Shown: positions 38,813 to 53,186, numbered from the stretch's first letter. The stretch: 64,000 bases of DNA from Pampus argenteus (GCA_036937835.1 CM072868.1:4898001-4962000); one strand, 5' to 3'. The notes: a model not told the origin generated them from the letters alone. A program made the numbers and translations.

Positions 38813-41072
38813 ACTTTTTTTGCTCGACAGCAGACATGCAATTTTAAGCTGCCTCAGCGTCACTACGTGATCTGTTTCACTTTACTTATTATTCTTTTGT
38901 CTTTTCCAGAAAACTCACGCTTGGATATGCTTGTCTTCAAAGCATCTGCTGACGATATAGCCTTCTCCTTTTGTAATCGGTGTAAACCATGTACATTTTT
39001 CGGATTAATTTCATTTCAGTTTTATTGGTGCCTAAATGCTGTACATTTTCCTGCTTTTCTTCCATCGCTTGCATTAACTTTTTTTTTTTTTTTCTCTTAC
39101 TTTAACCGTTTACTTAAAATCACGGAGCAACGAGACACGTGCTTCACTTCAAATCAGAATCAAGTCTTAGCTTTTCAAACTGCTGTGCTCTTCAAGTAAA
39201 CCGTTTTCAAGAGCAGCAACATGTTAGATACGTCAGTTTATTAAACATTAACATTAGAGGAATCTTTTTAGAGATTGAACAGTAGTCTTGGATGTTGCCT
39301 GAAGTTTACCCCACCACAGCCATACTGCATTAAATAAAAAAAAAACAAGATCATAAAGTAGACCAGAAACATAGAAGCACAATCTATGTGATTGTCTCTA
39401 GATGAAATCAACTCCCTCTTAGCACGATCTGTATAATTTTGAGTTTCAGTTTCTGCTCTCGTTATTTTTTTACCAACGGAGAACAATTTAGAAAATTAAA
39501 GCACAAAGTCTGAGGACTAACAAGGAGGGAATAAAAATACATCAACTGATTCTTGTCTCAGGATTCAATATGAGTCTAGATGGAGAGATGTTGTCAGATA
39601 CATGATGCAGATTTCAGTACACTTGCAGTTAATTATCATGGATGAAGAACTTTTAATTTTTTTGGCAATTTGATGTAAGATCCAAACTGAATGAGTGGAA
39701 CCTCGTGTGTGGTTCATTATTTATGTTGACTTTTATTGAACAACTATGCTCAATGTGTGGATATTGCTGTAAAATACTTTGCTAACGTGAATATCGGTGA
39801 ACAATATTGTTGAATCTTGGGATCCCTGACGCATTACGATTTGTATATGAGCATAATCAGTATTTAAAGTATTCCACTTGTTTGTTTGTTTTTTCATTTA
39901 TCTACGGCAAACAAGAGGTTGTTTTGCCAGAAGGCATGTAAATAACGTGTAAGTATTCAATTTTAGTAAAATGAAAAAAAAACACTGGTTATAGCTTTTC
40001 ATTTCAGGTCACTTTGATTAAATTGTTTTCTTCAAACGGGGATTCTAATGAATTGCTTAAAATGGGGAAAAAAAAAAAAAAAAATCTGGTCAAAATATAT
40101 GTATTTATTATTATGATTGACTGACATTTATTATATAATACTATATTGATTGATATTATTGCTGTTATTACTAAAGTAGTTGTCTGACATTAACTTTTAC
40201 CATTTTTTAATTCTGTAACTTCTCATACAAAAAAATACACAAAAAAAACACAACAATACAAGGATCACCGTTATGGCCTTTGAGTTTGCTGCAAACAGTA
40301 CTAATGACATGTTGAGGCATTGGTGAATCAGACATCCCCTCACTGTATATAGTCACTCTGTCAAAGATATTGAACTACATTGCCAATGCTCATACATGTT
40401 ATTTTGTTAGTTCAGTAAGATGCTATAAATAACTCATTTTGTATAAAGTTTTAATAGCTGTAATTAATTTTGCTTTTTATGGGGGATGTGTGAGGTTTGC
40501 TTTTTTTTTTTTTTTTTTTTTTTCTCAGTATTGAATATTCATTTTTTTTCAACTATGCCACTGTAAAAAAAAAAAAAAAAAAGAAAAGATAAAGAGAGAC
40601 AAAATGCAGATTAAAATATGAACAACTTGAAAAAACTGTCATTTTGTTGTGATTGCTTTGAAAGGACGTCATGAGTAATGTTTTTTTGTGCTTTTGAATT
40701 ACCCATGATCACAATATCAGGTAATACCAATATCCACATATCTATTGTTATATATGTATGTTGATGGACAGCGCACTGTAATTGTTATTTCATGCAACTG
40801 TTGAGTATGACTCGGTCTTAAATATTAATAATATATGCAAAGTGTCTAACTTGTAGAAAGATTAAAAAACCATGAAGCTAAAGAAAGATGGCCTGAGGCT
40901 CTCAGCTCTGCTCATGATTTGTGTATTAATACAGGGTGACAAAAGGAAGAGTCTCCTCAAATCCTACACCCATCTCACCGGAGCTCAGTTCGATATGCTT
41001 GAAGTGGCTTCATGCAGCTACTCGCAGATGTCAACACAGCAGGCTGCTGTAGCCCCTGTTTCAACAAACTAG

Positions 41073-41095
41073 AGAAGAAGAAGAAGAAGAAGAAG
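41073..41095. repeat. (GAA)n microsatellite
   Basis: About seven GAA units. Confidence 0.85.
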
Positions 41096-41206
41096 TAGTC
41101 TGAGTGAGGAAAAAAAACGGAGGCGAACCACTTTCTGATTTGACATTATGGTCAACGATTCTTTCTTTGGTGTTTGGGAGCTGATTGCTTTAATTGGAAG
41201 TGAGAT

Positions 41207-41290
41207 GATAAGATGAAACTTTATTGATCCCTGTGGGGCAAATAGATCATTAATAAAAATCAGATACTGTAGGTGTAGCATCTAATAGAG
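41207..41290. repeat. Probable 3' end of a teleost interspersed repeat
   Basis: AAACTTTATTGATCCCTGTG with a following GGGGCAAAT is a phrase I associate with the end of a widespread fish retroposon. No body of an element is seen beside it. Confidence 0.4.
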
Positions 41291-41691
41291 AAAAAAAACA
41301 GATGGGATTCATATGCAAAAATAGAAAATAACATATGAAATACACACGTAAAAGAAAAGGGTGAAAAAAGGGTGAAGAAAAGGGAAATATGAAAGAGAAT
41401 CCCTAATTTATAGGTTGATACAGGTATTACTAGCAGCCATGTCTCCATTACTGTAAATAAGGATTATTTGGGGATGAAGCGCTTAGTATGCATATAAATA
41501 ATGTATGAAGAATCAATTAGTATTTTACTTATGAAATATACTAAGAATATATGAGAGGCATACGGGAAAATGAAATTATTCTAGGGAAAATATATGCAAA
41601 TGTGTATTATATTCACATTATCTATCTACACCTCATCAAACCTAAATTAGCAATATGGATACTACATGTACAATAAACCATACCAATTAAA

Positions 41692-41714
41692 AAAATAAAA
41701 TAAAATAAAATAAA
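41692..41714. repeat. (AAAAT)n microsatellite
   Basis: About four AAAAT units. Confidence 0.8.
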
Positions 41715-42703
41715 GCAACATTCACGGTCTATTATCACTGTTTCAGTGACACAGATTAACTTTCTGGAATCTGAGGATGGAAATAATAGGCCTGTTCATA
41801 ATACTGAGCTCATATTAAATATCTGCATGTCCTTAAAGGGAGATCTCGTTCCAGGACATGAGGCCTAAGTCATTATGATCTTCTATTCTTTAGCTCCCAT
41901 TGACCTTGAGCATAATATTGCTTCCCAGCAGACTAATGTTGCCATTATCAACACAGTGTCCGGCCAACCATCTGCCAGCATCACACAACGCCTCGCTTCC
42001 CCTCTCCTCTCACTGAGACGGTTCCCAGTGCTCACTTCATAATCATTACCACCAAAGGCCCAGCCAGTTCAAATAAACATCAGCTTCCACTATCACACTC
42101 CTTCGTGATATTAAAAGCTCAGTGCTTCATTAAGCCATGTAAATTGAGATAGACTAGTCTTGAATAATGCCTTGCAGAAAATAATGCTAAGAATCCATCA
42201 TAATTTTGTAATTGGATATCGAGGAAGGGGACATTCATGCGCAATCGTAAATAGTGAGTTGGAAAATGGATTTTCTCTTTACCCTTGAAATGTGAGAACC
42301 ATACCCTGGGCAATGTAACAATCATAGCATGACCTCTGAGGAGGCCTTGTAAGTCTTACTAAACTGAAGAAATGGATCCCCATTGTACCCTGTAGGCAGG
42401 GTCCATATCAGTCCTCCAGCTCACAATAAGCTCTTATCATAGCAGAACAGAAGTCTCTGACAAAATCCTTCGGGGATGAATTGATATCTTTAAAAAAAAA
42501 AAAAAAAACATTATTACTCTTAAACATATTAAATGTGATTTTTGCAGTGTTGAACATTAATTCTTAGGCTAATTGTCCTTGCACTTGTATTTCTCATCTT
42601 GTACAATTAAATCAGTGAGACTTTGTGCGCTACTTCTTGAGTCTCAGCATAAAGATTTTGGTGTAAAAGTAAAGTTTTTAAAGTAACTTGGACCAAACAC
42701 AGT

Positions 42704-42732
42704 CTGTATATATATACATATATATATATATC
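42704..42732. repeat. Imperfect (TA)n microsatellite
   Basis: TA units interrupted by one CA. Confidence 0.75.
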
Positions 42733-45700
42733 TCCCACAGTTCTGCTGTAGATTAGTAACAACTGGAGGTGCAACGGCAGGATTGTGCATGAAAAGCCCT
42801 TCAACCCTGACACAAACAGTGGTCCTTCATTTGGATTAACAGCACAACATTTTATGCAGAAATAACAGTAATTCCACTTGTTTTCACCATCCAAGCATGT
42901 AAATTGCCTTGTGTAATTCACTGGGTGATTTACTGAGGAAGTAAAGGGATAATAGGATTTCAAAGATGGGCTTGCAAAGCAAACGCACTACGCTAAAACA
43001 GATGCGACGAAGAAATGTTTGTCCTCTGGATCCTCTGTTTTTAATTACAGATATTTTAGGCATTAGTGACACTGTGAGGTAACTCTATGGTTTACCCAAA
43101 TTTTGAGTCACCACTGTATATACACCAATAACAATACTAAATGAACAATATTTTTCCAGTTGGGGATACATATCCCATATTTGATCTTTTATATTGCTGC
43201 CAGGCAGGACAAATATGTTGGGAGAGTTTACTTGTAATCATTTCTCTGCACATAGAGCAAATAGTAGAGGGTGAAATTCACAATTTTTCAATATCCCCCC
43301 TTTTCATTTTCAGAACCTTAACTTGGGAGTCTGTTATGATTGCCCTTATAAGTCTGGGGTTTTGCACTGTTTGTGTGAATGGTTTTGTCTTTGATTGACA
43401 GCTCATTCTAAGGGAGAATCATAAAGAAATAATAACTGCATGTTTACAACACAGCTGCTACGTCGGACATGAAGTAATTGCAGATAAAAAAAAATAATAA
43501 TCTGCTGGTATACTTCTGGAACATTGTGAATGTGTTCAAATGTTTTCTTACTATTATTTATCTTTAAACAGTCACATTTCATTTGAAGCTAATAAAGGCG
43601 GGACGCAGCCAAGTTGTACGCAGCCTCTTTTACTTCTTATAGCTGCAACGCTCACGCCTCATCTGCATTGCCGCTGAATCTGTATGGCCGTAGGATATTA
43701 TCTTGAGATGTGTTTCGCCTAATCATATTTGATGAGATTAAACAGATCACTCACACGTCCACTTGTGACAGGGCCGAGTGGAAGTTAGAAAGGAGTCAAA
43801 TGATCTGGAACAAAGAACATGAGCTTGTGTATCCCCCTGGATGCATCACCGTGCCATTAGTCTAGATGAATGTGTACAGGCAGATACAATTCCCTTGTTT
43901 GCTGCATGAGGGCCTCCACTTTGTGAGGCAGCGGCTCCGCTGTACAAAAATCAGGCCACATGCAGGCCCGTGGATTGATGACTGAAACAGGTCTACCCAC
44001 TGTATTTTAAACCCATTCATCCACACACCGACTCACATTCTCTGTGGTGCATCTTTAAATAGCCTGCACTGGGATTGTCTGTCTGACATTTGATTTATTC
44101 TATATTGTATTTTTAGATTTAATTAAAGCAGATTTTTTTTTCCTGTATTGTTTGGCTGAATTTTGAATCATGCAGGCCCAGGAGAGTACATAAGGGGAAG
44201 CCTTGTCTTGGGTAGTCTTTTGGGAGAAAAAAAAAAAAAAAAAATCTAGTACCTGTGGTATAAGGTATGCAATAAATAGCGGGCCATCTGTTTGGATTTG
44301 AGCACTATCACTTGAGATTCTTCTACAGGAACTCACCAGAGACTTAATTAAAGTCAGAATATTAGTAAGTGAGAGGCTGATGTTTCGCCAATGATATGAA
44401 AGGGAGAGGAAATCATTGTATTAGTTTCATTAAGATTGTTTTTCCTTTATAGTGAAATACAGCGTTGCACTTAATACACATGTTAATCCCTATAGATTAT
44501 GATATTAAAAAAAATATTTTTTTCATACTTGTTTTCTATCTATTAAAATTCTGTAAGGATCTGTCTGTTTCAGCTAATGTGCACATGTAATGGAAACGCA
44601 GGTATGCTCACACAGGAAATGCATCATGTTGCAGATGACGATCCACCACTATTTTTTATATCTAGAATAGAAAACATTGCATCGCTAAATCAACAGCTAC
44701 ATAAATACTTCATGCACATTTCGATGACAGTTTAAATGAACCTTTCTCCAAAGGCAACAATACCTAACGTACTATGTTCTGTAGGTAGAACTATATGTAG
44801 AATCACTGCTTTGCTACTTTACTTAGAAGCATAGTTTTATAGTCATTTGTTATCAAAGACGATTGTGAGGTTCACATGACTTAATCCGTGACATATTTAA
44901 TGAACGTAATGACCGAGAACATTCTCTCTCTCTCGATCGTATTCTATTATGGGAATCCCCTTTTAATTTTCCCTTTTTTTTTTGTTAAAATAACAAACAC
45001 GATCCGGTGCAAACAGAATATTAATTCTGTAAACATCATATTGAAAAGGTTCTGACAAACTGCTCTGCCTGCAGGATGCCAGATGTCTGGATGTGGGTGG
45101 ACATCAGGTGTTGGCATCAGCCTCATTATCATCAAGGTTTTCCTCTGCCTCCTCTGGATGTTTGCTTTTTTTTTTTTTTTTTTATCGTGATGGCATTGCA
45201 CAACATCAAGCCTAATTGCTCCTGGTTTATAATAGCATCAGTAACATAATTTGCACTGCTGTCTGTTGTCTGCACTGTGCTGTTATCTATTGCATCGATA
45301 TATGTGCTGTACATACAGTTTCTCACATGTAGATAGCTATTCACCTTGCGTTTATTGCTTCGAGATGTCATGACTTTCTCATTTAGATGTGGATAATGTA
45401 TATATATGTATACATTGCCTTCCTTTATACTACTGCTGAGGTGGTGAGACAAGTTTGTTTATAGGTGCAACTACATATAAAGTCTCTTCCCTTTGCCCTT
45501 TGACACTCTGCAAGGCCTATTACTCCCACAGTCGATACCCTTTAGGATCTGTACTATAGGAAATAAATCTCTGATCTGATTACAAACACAAAACCTAAAA
45601 CCTATTAAAGCACTTTGCAAAGAGAAATCCTACTTTGCGAATTGGTAACAAGAGATGACATAGCACATTGCAAGCGCACAGCCAAGCGTCTGCTACTCTT

Positions 45701-48024
45701 CTCTTGAACTTCTCTTGACGATTAGAGCTATAGCTGCAAAAAAAGAGTGCATACAAAAAGAGGGAAAGGACCACTGGGATTGCTAAAGCTTGAATGCTTC
45801 CAGAGCAGCGTGCCGGTCGTCTTTATGATGCCAGTCAGTGTGATGGTGAGCCTCTGGGATTACTCCAGACAGACAGCTTAGTAAGACAACTGATTAAATA
45901 GTAGTGAGAAGAGAGAAAATGTTTAATTCAGCCATATTTAGTATTCATGGGATGGACAGCCATACAAGAGTTCACCTTGAGGGGTCATCAGTAGAGAGGG
46001 TCCAGAATCCCAAAGAGCTGCCAGAGCAAGTAGCACCACATTGCACTTGGAAACACAACTGATTGCATTTTTAATTGCTTTGATTATCAAGTTTACTTTG
46101 GCTGAATTGAAAAGGATAATGTGACACATAAATAATCAACAGACTGATATGCTGTGAAACAAAGTTCCCGTCGCAGCGCTGGTGATATTGCGATATGTGA
46201 GCCAAGCACAAACATCAGCGCTTGAATTTCAAGCAGAGGATACAAATGAATACTTTCCTCATACATTCATCCACTGCATTACACATTACAGTCGAACTTA
46301 AAAATGCATGTTTTATGGCATTAGAGAGTTATCTTGAGTGAGTGAAAAAAATTAAATAAATGTGCTTATGATTGGCTGCAAGGTTAGATTTTATTATAAC
46401 TATAATAAATGCTCATATCACCTCATTTATTATAGCTAACACTCCAAACGTCTTGTGGAGGAGTGAAGTACAACTGTTTTAGAAAGACATAGTATGATTA
46501 ATGCTCATCCAGGTGGAGCCTGCAGAGTTTTAACTGTGGATTATGACTATTATCTGTAACACTTGCAAAGAACAATAAATATTGCTCATGTTAAGGATGA
46601 AGCTCACAGTAGTGCGCATCCTTTTTTTATACCGCTGAAGTTTGGAAACTCTTCGTCATAATACTCTCAAAGCCGCCTGTTCAGTGTTTGCAGCTTTAGG
46701 TAATGCAAAACAATACTATTTATATTAGCTCGGCGCTTTGAATAAGTGCCAGCTATAGAGACATGATGAAATCCCTGTGTTGAAATACCCCACCATGACG
46801 TTCAAAACTAATTCAATTATATGCATCAGCAGTTCAATAGACCTACAGAATTGGGCTATTGTCTGAAAAGAAAAAAGAAAAGAAAAATACCAATGAATGA
46901 AGTTTAATGTAAAAATGATTTTCACAAAGAGTTGCCAAAATTGGCTCCAAGAACCATTTCTGCAGTTATTTGCCAAGCTATTTACTATTGCATCAACTAG
47001 AGATCCTATTTACTATGCATCTTCAAAGGTATTTTTTTCTTTCTCATTGCTATAATGGGGGATAATATGGTATAGGGCGAAGTAGGGCAAACAACAGAAA
47101 CAGATTCAAAAAGCAGCAAAGTAGAAATTTTCTTTCCTTTTTTTTTTGTAATCCATATATGCAGAGAGAGTCTATAGCTGCCTTTAGTCATAAAAAGGGA
47201 CTAAGCATGATGCACCTCTACAGTATAGATAAAAGAAATATTCCGACAATGTAGAGTATGTTTGCCGTCAACACGCATGATGAGTTTAAGGAGATCCGAG
47301 AAATTCCGTCTCCAATCGTCTCCAAAGAAAAAGTTGATCTTTTTTTTCCTCTCAGTCTATTCATGATTCAGCTCCTCGACGTCACCGCGGCGATGAACAC
47401 CACCGATGCCCCCAACCTTCGCCACCTGCACCACCTTGTCTCTGCATATTTGTGATAATGATGTTAAGAGTCACAGAGGCTCCTGATCAGAGGTGACATG
47501 AAAACACCGCAGAGATTTCCACGTACCCCAACACGACCTGGATCTGATGAGACGTCTCGTTGTCAAGGAGCCTAAATGCACACAGTGCCGTGGTAGGTAG
47601 GATAATCACGATATGGTAGCTTCTATGTACTTCAATATATCAGTAAGTATGTGTAGCTACAGCGCTGTTTGTAAGTTGCAGGGCGGTGACATTGTTCCTT
47701 GTTTTGGTTCATTTCTAGCTGTCTATATGGGTGATCTATATTTGATAAACTTCTAGTTTATTGTAAGTTTTCCCAGGAAATTGTTAATTTGCTTCTCATT
47801 CACCCTTTCACACACACCCTCACACTATGCGAGGCGGCTCGGCTGCACCCTGGGAGCTATTTGTGAGTGCAGTGTCTTGACAGTCTGACATATGGACAGG
47901 AGGAGCCTAAATAATAGTTACACTCATATGCCATTTGCTGCCTGAAATAGTGCCTCTGTTGCTTTTCCCTGAAGATTCACATTTTATTTTAAACCATATA
48001 TTCATTTTTTTTTTTTATGTTAGT

Positions 48025-48330
48025 GGTGAATGTTTGAGGCGAAGTGGCTCACTTCTACAGTAAAACACTGCAGGAAAACATGGAAACAGTTAAATCTTCA
48101 TGACTGGTCATTGACAGATCATTCACCTAGTCTCAGTCCAACTGATCATGTATTTCACTTTCTGACGGCCAGACTGAAGACTATTCCCAGAAACGAACAA
48201 GATGTGAAGATGGCTGCAGGGAAGATACCAAGTCTGCAAATGTCTGTGGGTCGTAACTACAAATGATTTGCAATCAAATATGAATGATTTATTTTAAACG
48301 ATTGTGTTTAGAAATAAATCTAATTTCGCG
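48025..48330 (+). pseudogene. Tc1/mariner transposase C-terminal relic
   Basis: The + strand reads WKQLNLHDWSLTDHSPSLSP and then TDHVFHFLTARLKT, aligning with the Tc1 block around the third catalytic residue (WPSQSPDLNPIEHLW). The tail SVGRNYK-stop-FAIKYE matches the usual GRRLQAVI and KGFATKY ending, with the Gly codon (GGA) now TGA. The N-terminal two thirds is absent, so this is a dead fragment. Confidence 0.6.
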
Positions 48331-48567
48331 AGGAAAAAAAAGATACTGAAAGAAACTGAGTTGTCAATGTAACTGTTGAAAGGGACATTTTATTTTGGTC
48401 CCCTAAAATTAAAGGAATATAACGTGTATAAAAGGGTTACAAAGTCCTGCACTGATGTGGATGTAAGCACCATCAAATTAAAGAGGAAATGTGGCTCTTT
48501 AGACAATTAATCAGTTTGATTTTGAGCCAAATGTGCTGGAAAACAACTAAATAATGTCTCACCGACT

Positions 48568-48601
48568 TACCGACATACTGCATTTTAGCAGTATGTCGGT
48601 A
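48568..48601. repeat. Perfect inverted repeat, 14-bp arms with a 6-base loop
   Basis: TACCGACATACTGC (48568-48581) and GCAGTATGTCGGTA (48588-48601) are exact reverse complements around ATTTTA. Confidence 0.95.
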
Positions 48602-51600
48602 CAGCAAATAAGCTGTGGGTCAGTTACAATAAGAAAGAAGATAGTATAGCTGCTGATGAGTGGGCTACACTTGACCTGTATCGATCAGGAGTGTTAATGA
48701 CCTGCACATAACCGAAGCCACAGAACAGGTCAATAACACCGCCCCAGTGTCTGTGATCTGTATTGTACACAATGAAGACTAAAAACTACTAGAAACATGT
48801 TTAGTACGGTTACATCTGGCTGATAGATATCAGTTATAAACCTCTGGTTGGAGTGAGCAAGCAGCTATGACTAAAGGCACGTTGTCATTTCTTATTGATC
48901 AAGCCACAAAATGGTCATCATGGTTTTAGTTGGAATGAGAGCCATATTATGTCAGGACCGTATGCTGGAAGCTCACGAGTGCTACTCATCAATTCACTGA
49001 TCCCAAGGAGAGAAGGAAGGAGACTCGCCAAAAAGAATTAAAGAGGAAAATCAATAAAGCGTCTTGAAAGTCATCCGTTCACGGAATGATATAAAAGTAA
49101 TGCTGTGGAGTAAAAACAAATGAAGAAGAAAGGAGACACTATTATATTTCATCATCAACCTGGGGCTCCACCTATCGGCTATTATTCAATAATCCCATCA
49201 TATGATCATTTTAGCTCAAGGATATTTAAATTACCTTACCTGTTCTGTCTTTCTGCTGTCACTGCAGTCTATGACGCTTCGCTGCATCGCCCCTCCACCA
49301 CCACGCCGCCGCCACTGTCAAGCCTCGTCTATGGCTCCCTAGGGGAGATCTCCGTTTGGATGCTATTTATGGGGCTCCATCCTTATAATTTATTCTAATC
49401 AACGGGGTCCACGCCAAAGTCTTTTTTTTGGATGACTTCCTGAATGAATTCTTTCTCTACTGAAAAATACTTTAGAAGTAATTATGTACAAAATCTGATA
49501 AATCGTACTCCAACGGTCGTTGCTATATGAAGTCTGCAATGAAATAATGTTAATCATTACATTAAGTCATGGCTGGGACAGTCTACATTATTCATGTCAA
49601 CTAATTTTAAGACATATCAACTGATGTCCAGCTAATCCCTAAACTACAGGCAGAAAAACTGCCTTACACATTTTTAATCCAGTAATGCATATATATAAAA
49701 ATATGAACCAACCTAATTTGTGTGTCAAGGTGATGCTTCACAAACCTTAAATGTTTGTGTTTGTTAAATTTTGGTTGATCTTTCAGGATTACTTAAAATA
49801 CTAGTTTTTCACAACACAACTACTATGAAGAATATATCCACAACTAAGAGCAACACAATAGTGGATGCATTGTTAGAAGAAAACTGAATAAAATAATAAA
49901 TTAATGTTGGAGTTGCGGATGCGGATGCGCCGGGGAGTCGAGCTTTCCTCTATAAACAAACACAGGACTCCTCTGACAAGTCTTCTGAAGACACGAGTCA
50001 GAATCAGTCTATTGGACCAAGTGGAAGGAGCTCTGATTGGGGTGGGTATCCAACCCCTGAGGGCAAAGCAAGAATCCATAACATCCAGCAAAACACGGCT
50101 GGCAGCTGGACCAACAGCTGAGCAACATCTTCAAGGCCAAACGTGGCCTGGGACTCAAATCAGGAAGAGCAACGTCCTCCTTATCCCGATTTTTTTGGAT
50201 CTAGTATTTGTTCCTCAGTTAAGCACAAGAGAAATACTTTAAAAATCTAAAGCAATGTTAAAAACACATGCACAAATGAGACTGTGGTAGAGGAGTGTGG
50301 GTTATTTTAGAGTTTAAAACAGAGAAACTCCTTGATGTTGTTAGATTGACACGTGGTTTATTTTAGGAAGTCACATATTTTAGAAAAGAAATGACATTAA
50401 TTAAGACAGCTGAAATAGTTAATAATAAATTAGTATCATCATTATTTTAGGTTCATATGTTTGTGTTTGAACAAGTTAACATCCTGAAATCACAGATAAA
50501 ATCTAAGGTTGCCATATTTTCCAACTTTGGTTATAAAATACTGCCATCTGCTGGGCAACGTAGAGCACATTTACAGGTAAACTCAGTCCTACACGACGCC
50601 TGTAACTACTGATTACTTTTGTAATTCACACGTGTATTTTGTGTGATTTCGTTTTAATCATATCGTTCTTGGCTGGGCAGGACACCCTTGGGTGCTCGAG
50701 TACCAGAGTACTTATGAAAAGGCAGCACGAAAAAAGTACAATTTGTTGTTTTTAAATCAGTTTCATCTCTTAATATTTAACAAACTGTGGACAGAGATGC
50801 TAAACTAAAGGTTCAAACTTCAGAATTAAAGTACATAAAGTGTACGACTTCAACCAATCTTATGAATCTTGTAATATGTGTATGCAAAAACAATGGTATG
50901 AAATTATACTGTCCTTTCAAACAGTGTATATTACGCTGATAAAATCACCTATAAAAATAACCAAATACCATATATTTTATACAGAATGATTACATTTGCC
51001 AACAACGCCAGAGGTACAAAATCAATACAGAAATCTATATGCATGTTTTTTTTTTTATATTTCCATGATCTCATATTCTATCTCTTCAGGGATTAAAAAT
51101 ATCACGTTGAATAACGACAACTTTTAATTGCTGGTGAGTGTAATCCACGATTATTTTGCGATTTATCAAACTAATCATTCAAAGTAAATTGGAGAATGAC
51201 TTTTCCACAGTCATGTTATCTATAATTCATACAGCAGAAAATCAACAGATTTTGTAAACAGATAACCAGCATATTGTCGAATATGTTGTCCAATTATTAA
51301 TGTGGTATCAGACCTGAAAATCCTATAATAGTCTGGCAGTAATACACAGAGGTACCACTTCAGGAAAGAAAACACCTAAGGCAAGGTGTGATATGCGGCA
51401 CATGCACAAGTATTACAATTGCAAATATAACTGGAGTCCTTGAGGAAAAATCTCCAATGAACATCTTTTTAATGCTTCTTCTGAAAAAAAAAGGCAATTA
51501 GTTATTACTGTACGAATGAAAACTGTTTGTTTTTTTATTTCTACTTTTTATTCCAATGATGTCCCGGTGTGCTGCAACAACTGAACGACATCCCTGAAAA

Positions 51601-51758
51601 ATGTGGTTAATTTATTTCGGCCTATCAAGGATTTGTGACCACATGTTCACAATCCATTTGTGTACTGTAAATGCATTTCCATTTTTAAGTTGACACTACC
51701 TCAGTGACAAAGCGCCAGTCAAATACCTGTATGTGATAATAATGTCTAGGACTGACTA

Positions 51759-53186
51759 CTACCTCCCTTCAATGCCAAAATATATCTGAAAGATGTCACA
51801 ACAGCCTTTCTCATTCAGGAACTGGTAGAGCAGCCCAAGGTCCATGTGATTACCTCTGTTCCCATGGGGATCAAACATGGTTTCTTCAAAGCCTGTGAAT
51901 TTGCGCAGGGAGTCAATACTTTCAACAGTCCTGCTGTCCTCGTCCTGGCGATCAAGGGGAATATCCTCTCTATGTCGAATCATGATCTTCTTCCATGTCA
52001 GAACTTTTACTCTATGAAATGGGTGGGGGGAAAAATAATGAACCCGGTACCTCGGCAGGTTTTCTGACTTTGATATCAACAGCTAAAAATATCAACACTC
52101 AATGTACCTGGACCAGAACTCCTCACAGGCAGATTGAGGACCCTCCACACACACAATGCCAGGCTTTCCGGGCATGCTAAATCCGGACAAGCCCAGCTCC
52201 TTGGACCACTCCAAGATATTCTTCCTCTTGGTCTTGTTGTAGATGTGGTGACTGTAGATCCACAGTCGACTGAACGCTTCTTGTGGCCACGGAGATGAAG
52301 ACTCTTTCTTAGGAGCCGGTGCTGCCGATGAGCTATTATTAATGAAGACCTGCAGGTTGTCTTTCACCCAGTCCACAGCAGAGAGCACACACACTTCCCC
52401 CTGGTAGTTTTCCATGAGGTATGCATTGAGATCTGTGTGAAGCTGTGTCTGCTGGGCCCTGCTGAGACTGGCACACCTACGGCACAAATAAAACATGCTT
52501 GCAAGAAGGATTCAGAGAACGTTCAAGGCCACTTAGGACTGAAAGTTTCCATCGTTGGGAGAAAAAAAAAAACTTTTAATGGAAAGCTCGAAGACACTAA
52601 GATTTGAACTGTAAACATCAAACAAAAAAAAAACTATTATAGTCTTCAGGTGCATTACTCTCGTCCAAATTATGAAAGATACTGGATCACAGTTCATTGC
52701 ACTGAAAATCAGTATTTCCAACCCTATTATTTAATAAACATAACCACCTTCACTATGCATAAGTTAAAAAAAAACAAAGTGTCTTACCGGACTGTTATTT
52801 CTGGCATCACTCTGGGATATTCAGATGGATAAGAACAGGATAAAATGACATCTGCCTGTGTTGGATTAACAATACACAGAACTTAACCATGATTTTAGAA
52901 CATATTGAGATCACAACGAGATGATATTATAACTGTTTTGTTTGTTTGTTTGTTTGTTTATTTTTTTGTTTACCCTTCCCATGCCTTCAGTGTCCAGCTT
53001 CTGTTTGATATGAAACTGGGGTCTGGAGGGAGGGGGGCTGTCTGTTGAGGCTGAGCCCTCCACGTAGTCCCTGAGCTCAGCTAGTGCTAGCTGGTCTAAG
53101 ATCTCCAGCTCCTCCTGAGTGGGAAACATGCTGGTCAGCAGCTCAATCTCTGCAAGCTGACACTCAGCCCACTCCAGGTAAGACAT
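51759..53186 (-). CDS. rwdd2b: RWD domain-containing protein 2B, complete, four exons
   Basis: Protein of unclear function with an N-terminal RWD domain and a C-terminal DUF1115 domain. Exons in transcript order: 53186-52974, 52855-52788, 52476-52108 and 52011-51759. All four junctions are GT/AG in frame, giving 300 residues, close to the roughly 320 I recall for mammals. The start MSYLEWAECQLAEIELLTSM was chosen because it is the first ATG ahead of the conserved RWD helix; only non-ATG codons extend the frame upstream. The RWD core continues with YPRVMPEITVR and SRAQQTQLHTDL (about residues 5-125). The C-terminal half has LWIYSHHIYNKTKRKNIL, SGFSMPGKPGIVCVEG and RGNHMDLGLLYQFL, ending FGIEGR. 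Its 5' end faces usp16, 687 bp away ATG to ATG. Confidence 0.95.
52932..52966. repeat. (TTTG)n microsatellite in rwdd2b intron 1
   Basis: Six or so TTTG units lie just beyond the rwdd2b exon 1 donor. On the transcript they form an A/C-rich tract 10-40 bases into the intron. Confidence 0.85.

Larger units (their letters stand above)
38813..51758. other. cadm2 3' UTR of unknown length, then gene-poor spacer to rwdd2b
   Basis: AATAAA hexamers at 39333 and 39530 are possible cadm2 poly(A) signals, but none can be chosen; CADM2 3' UTRs can be several kb. The rest holds T and A runs (40501-40523, 40567-40582), a (GAA)n at 41073, a repeat end at 41207, a Tc1 relic at 48025 and a hairpin at 48568. 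The 112-codon frame at 49904-50242 is unrecognised. Possible rwdd2b poly(A) signals on the - strand (TTTATT on +) lie at 51534 and 51547. Confidence 0.6.
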
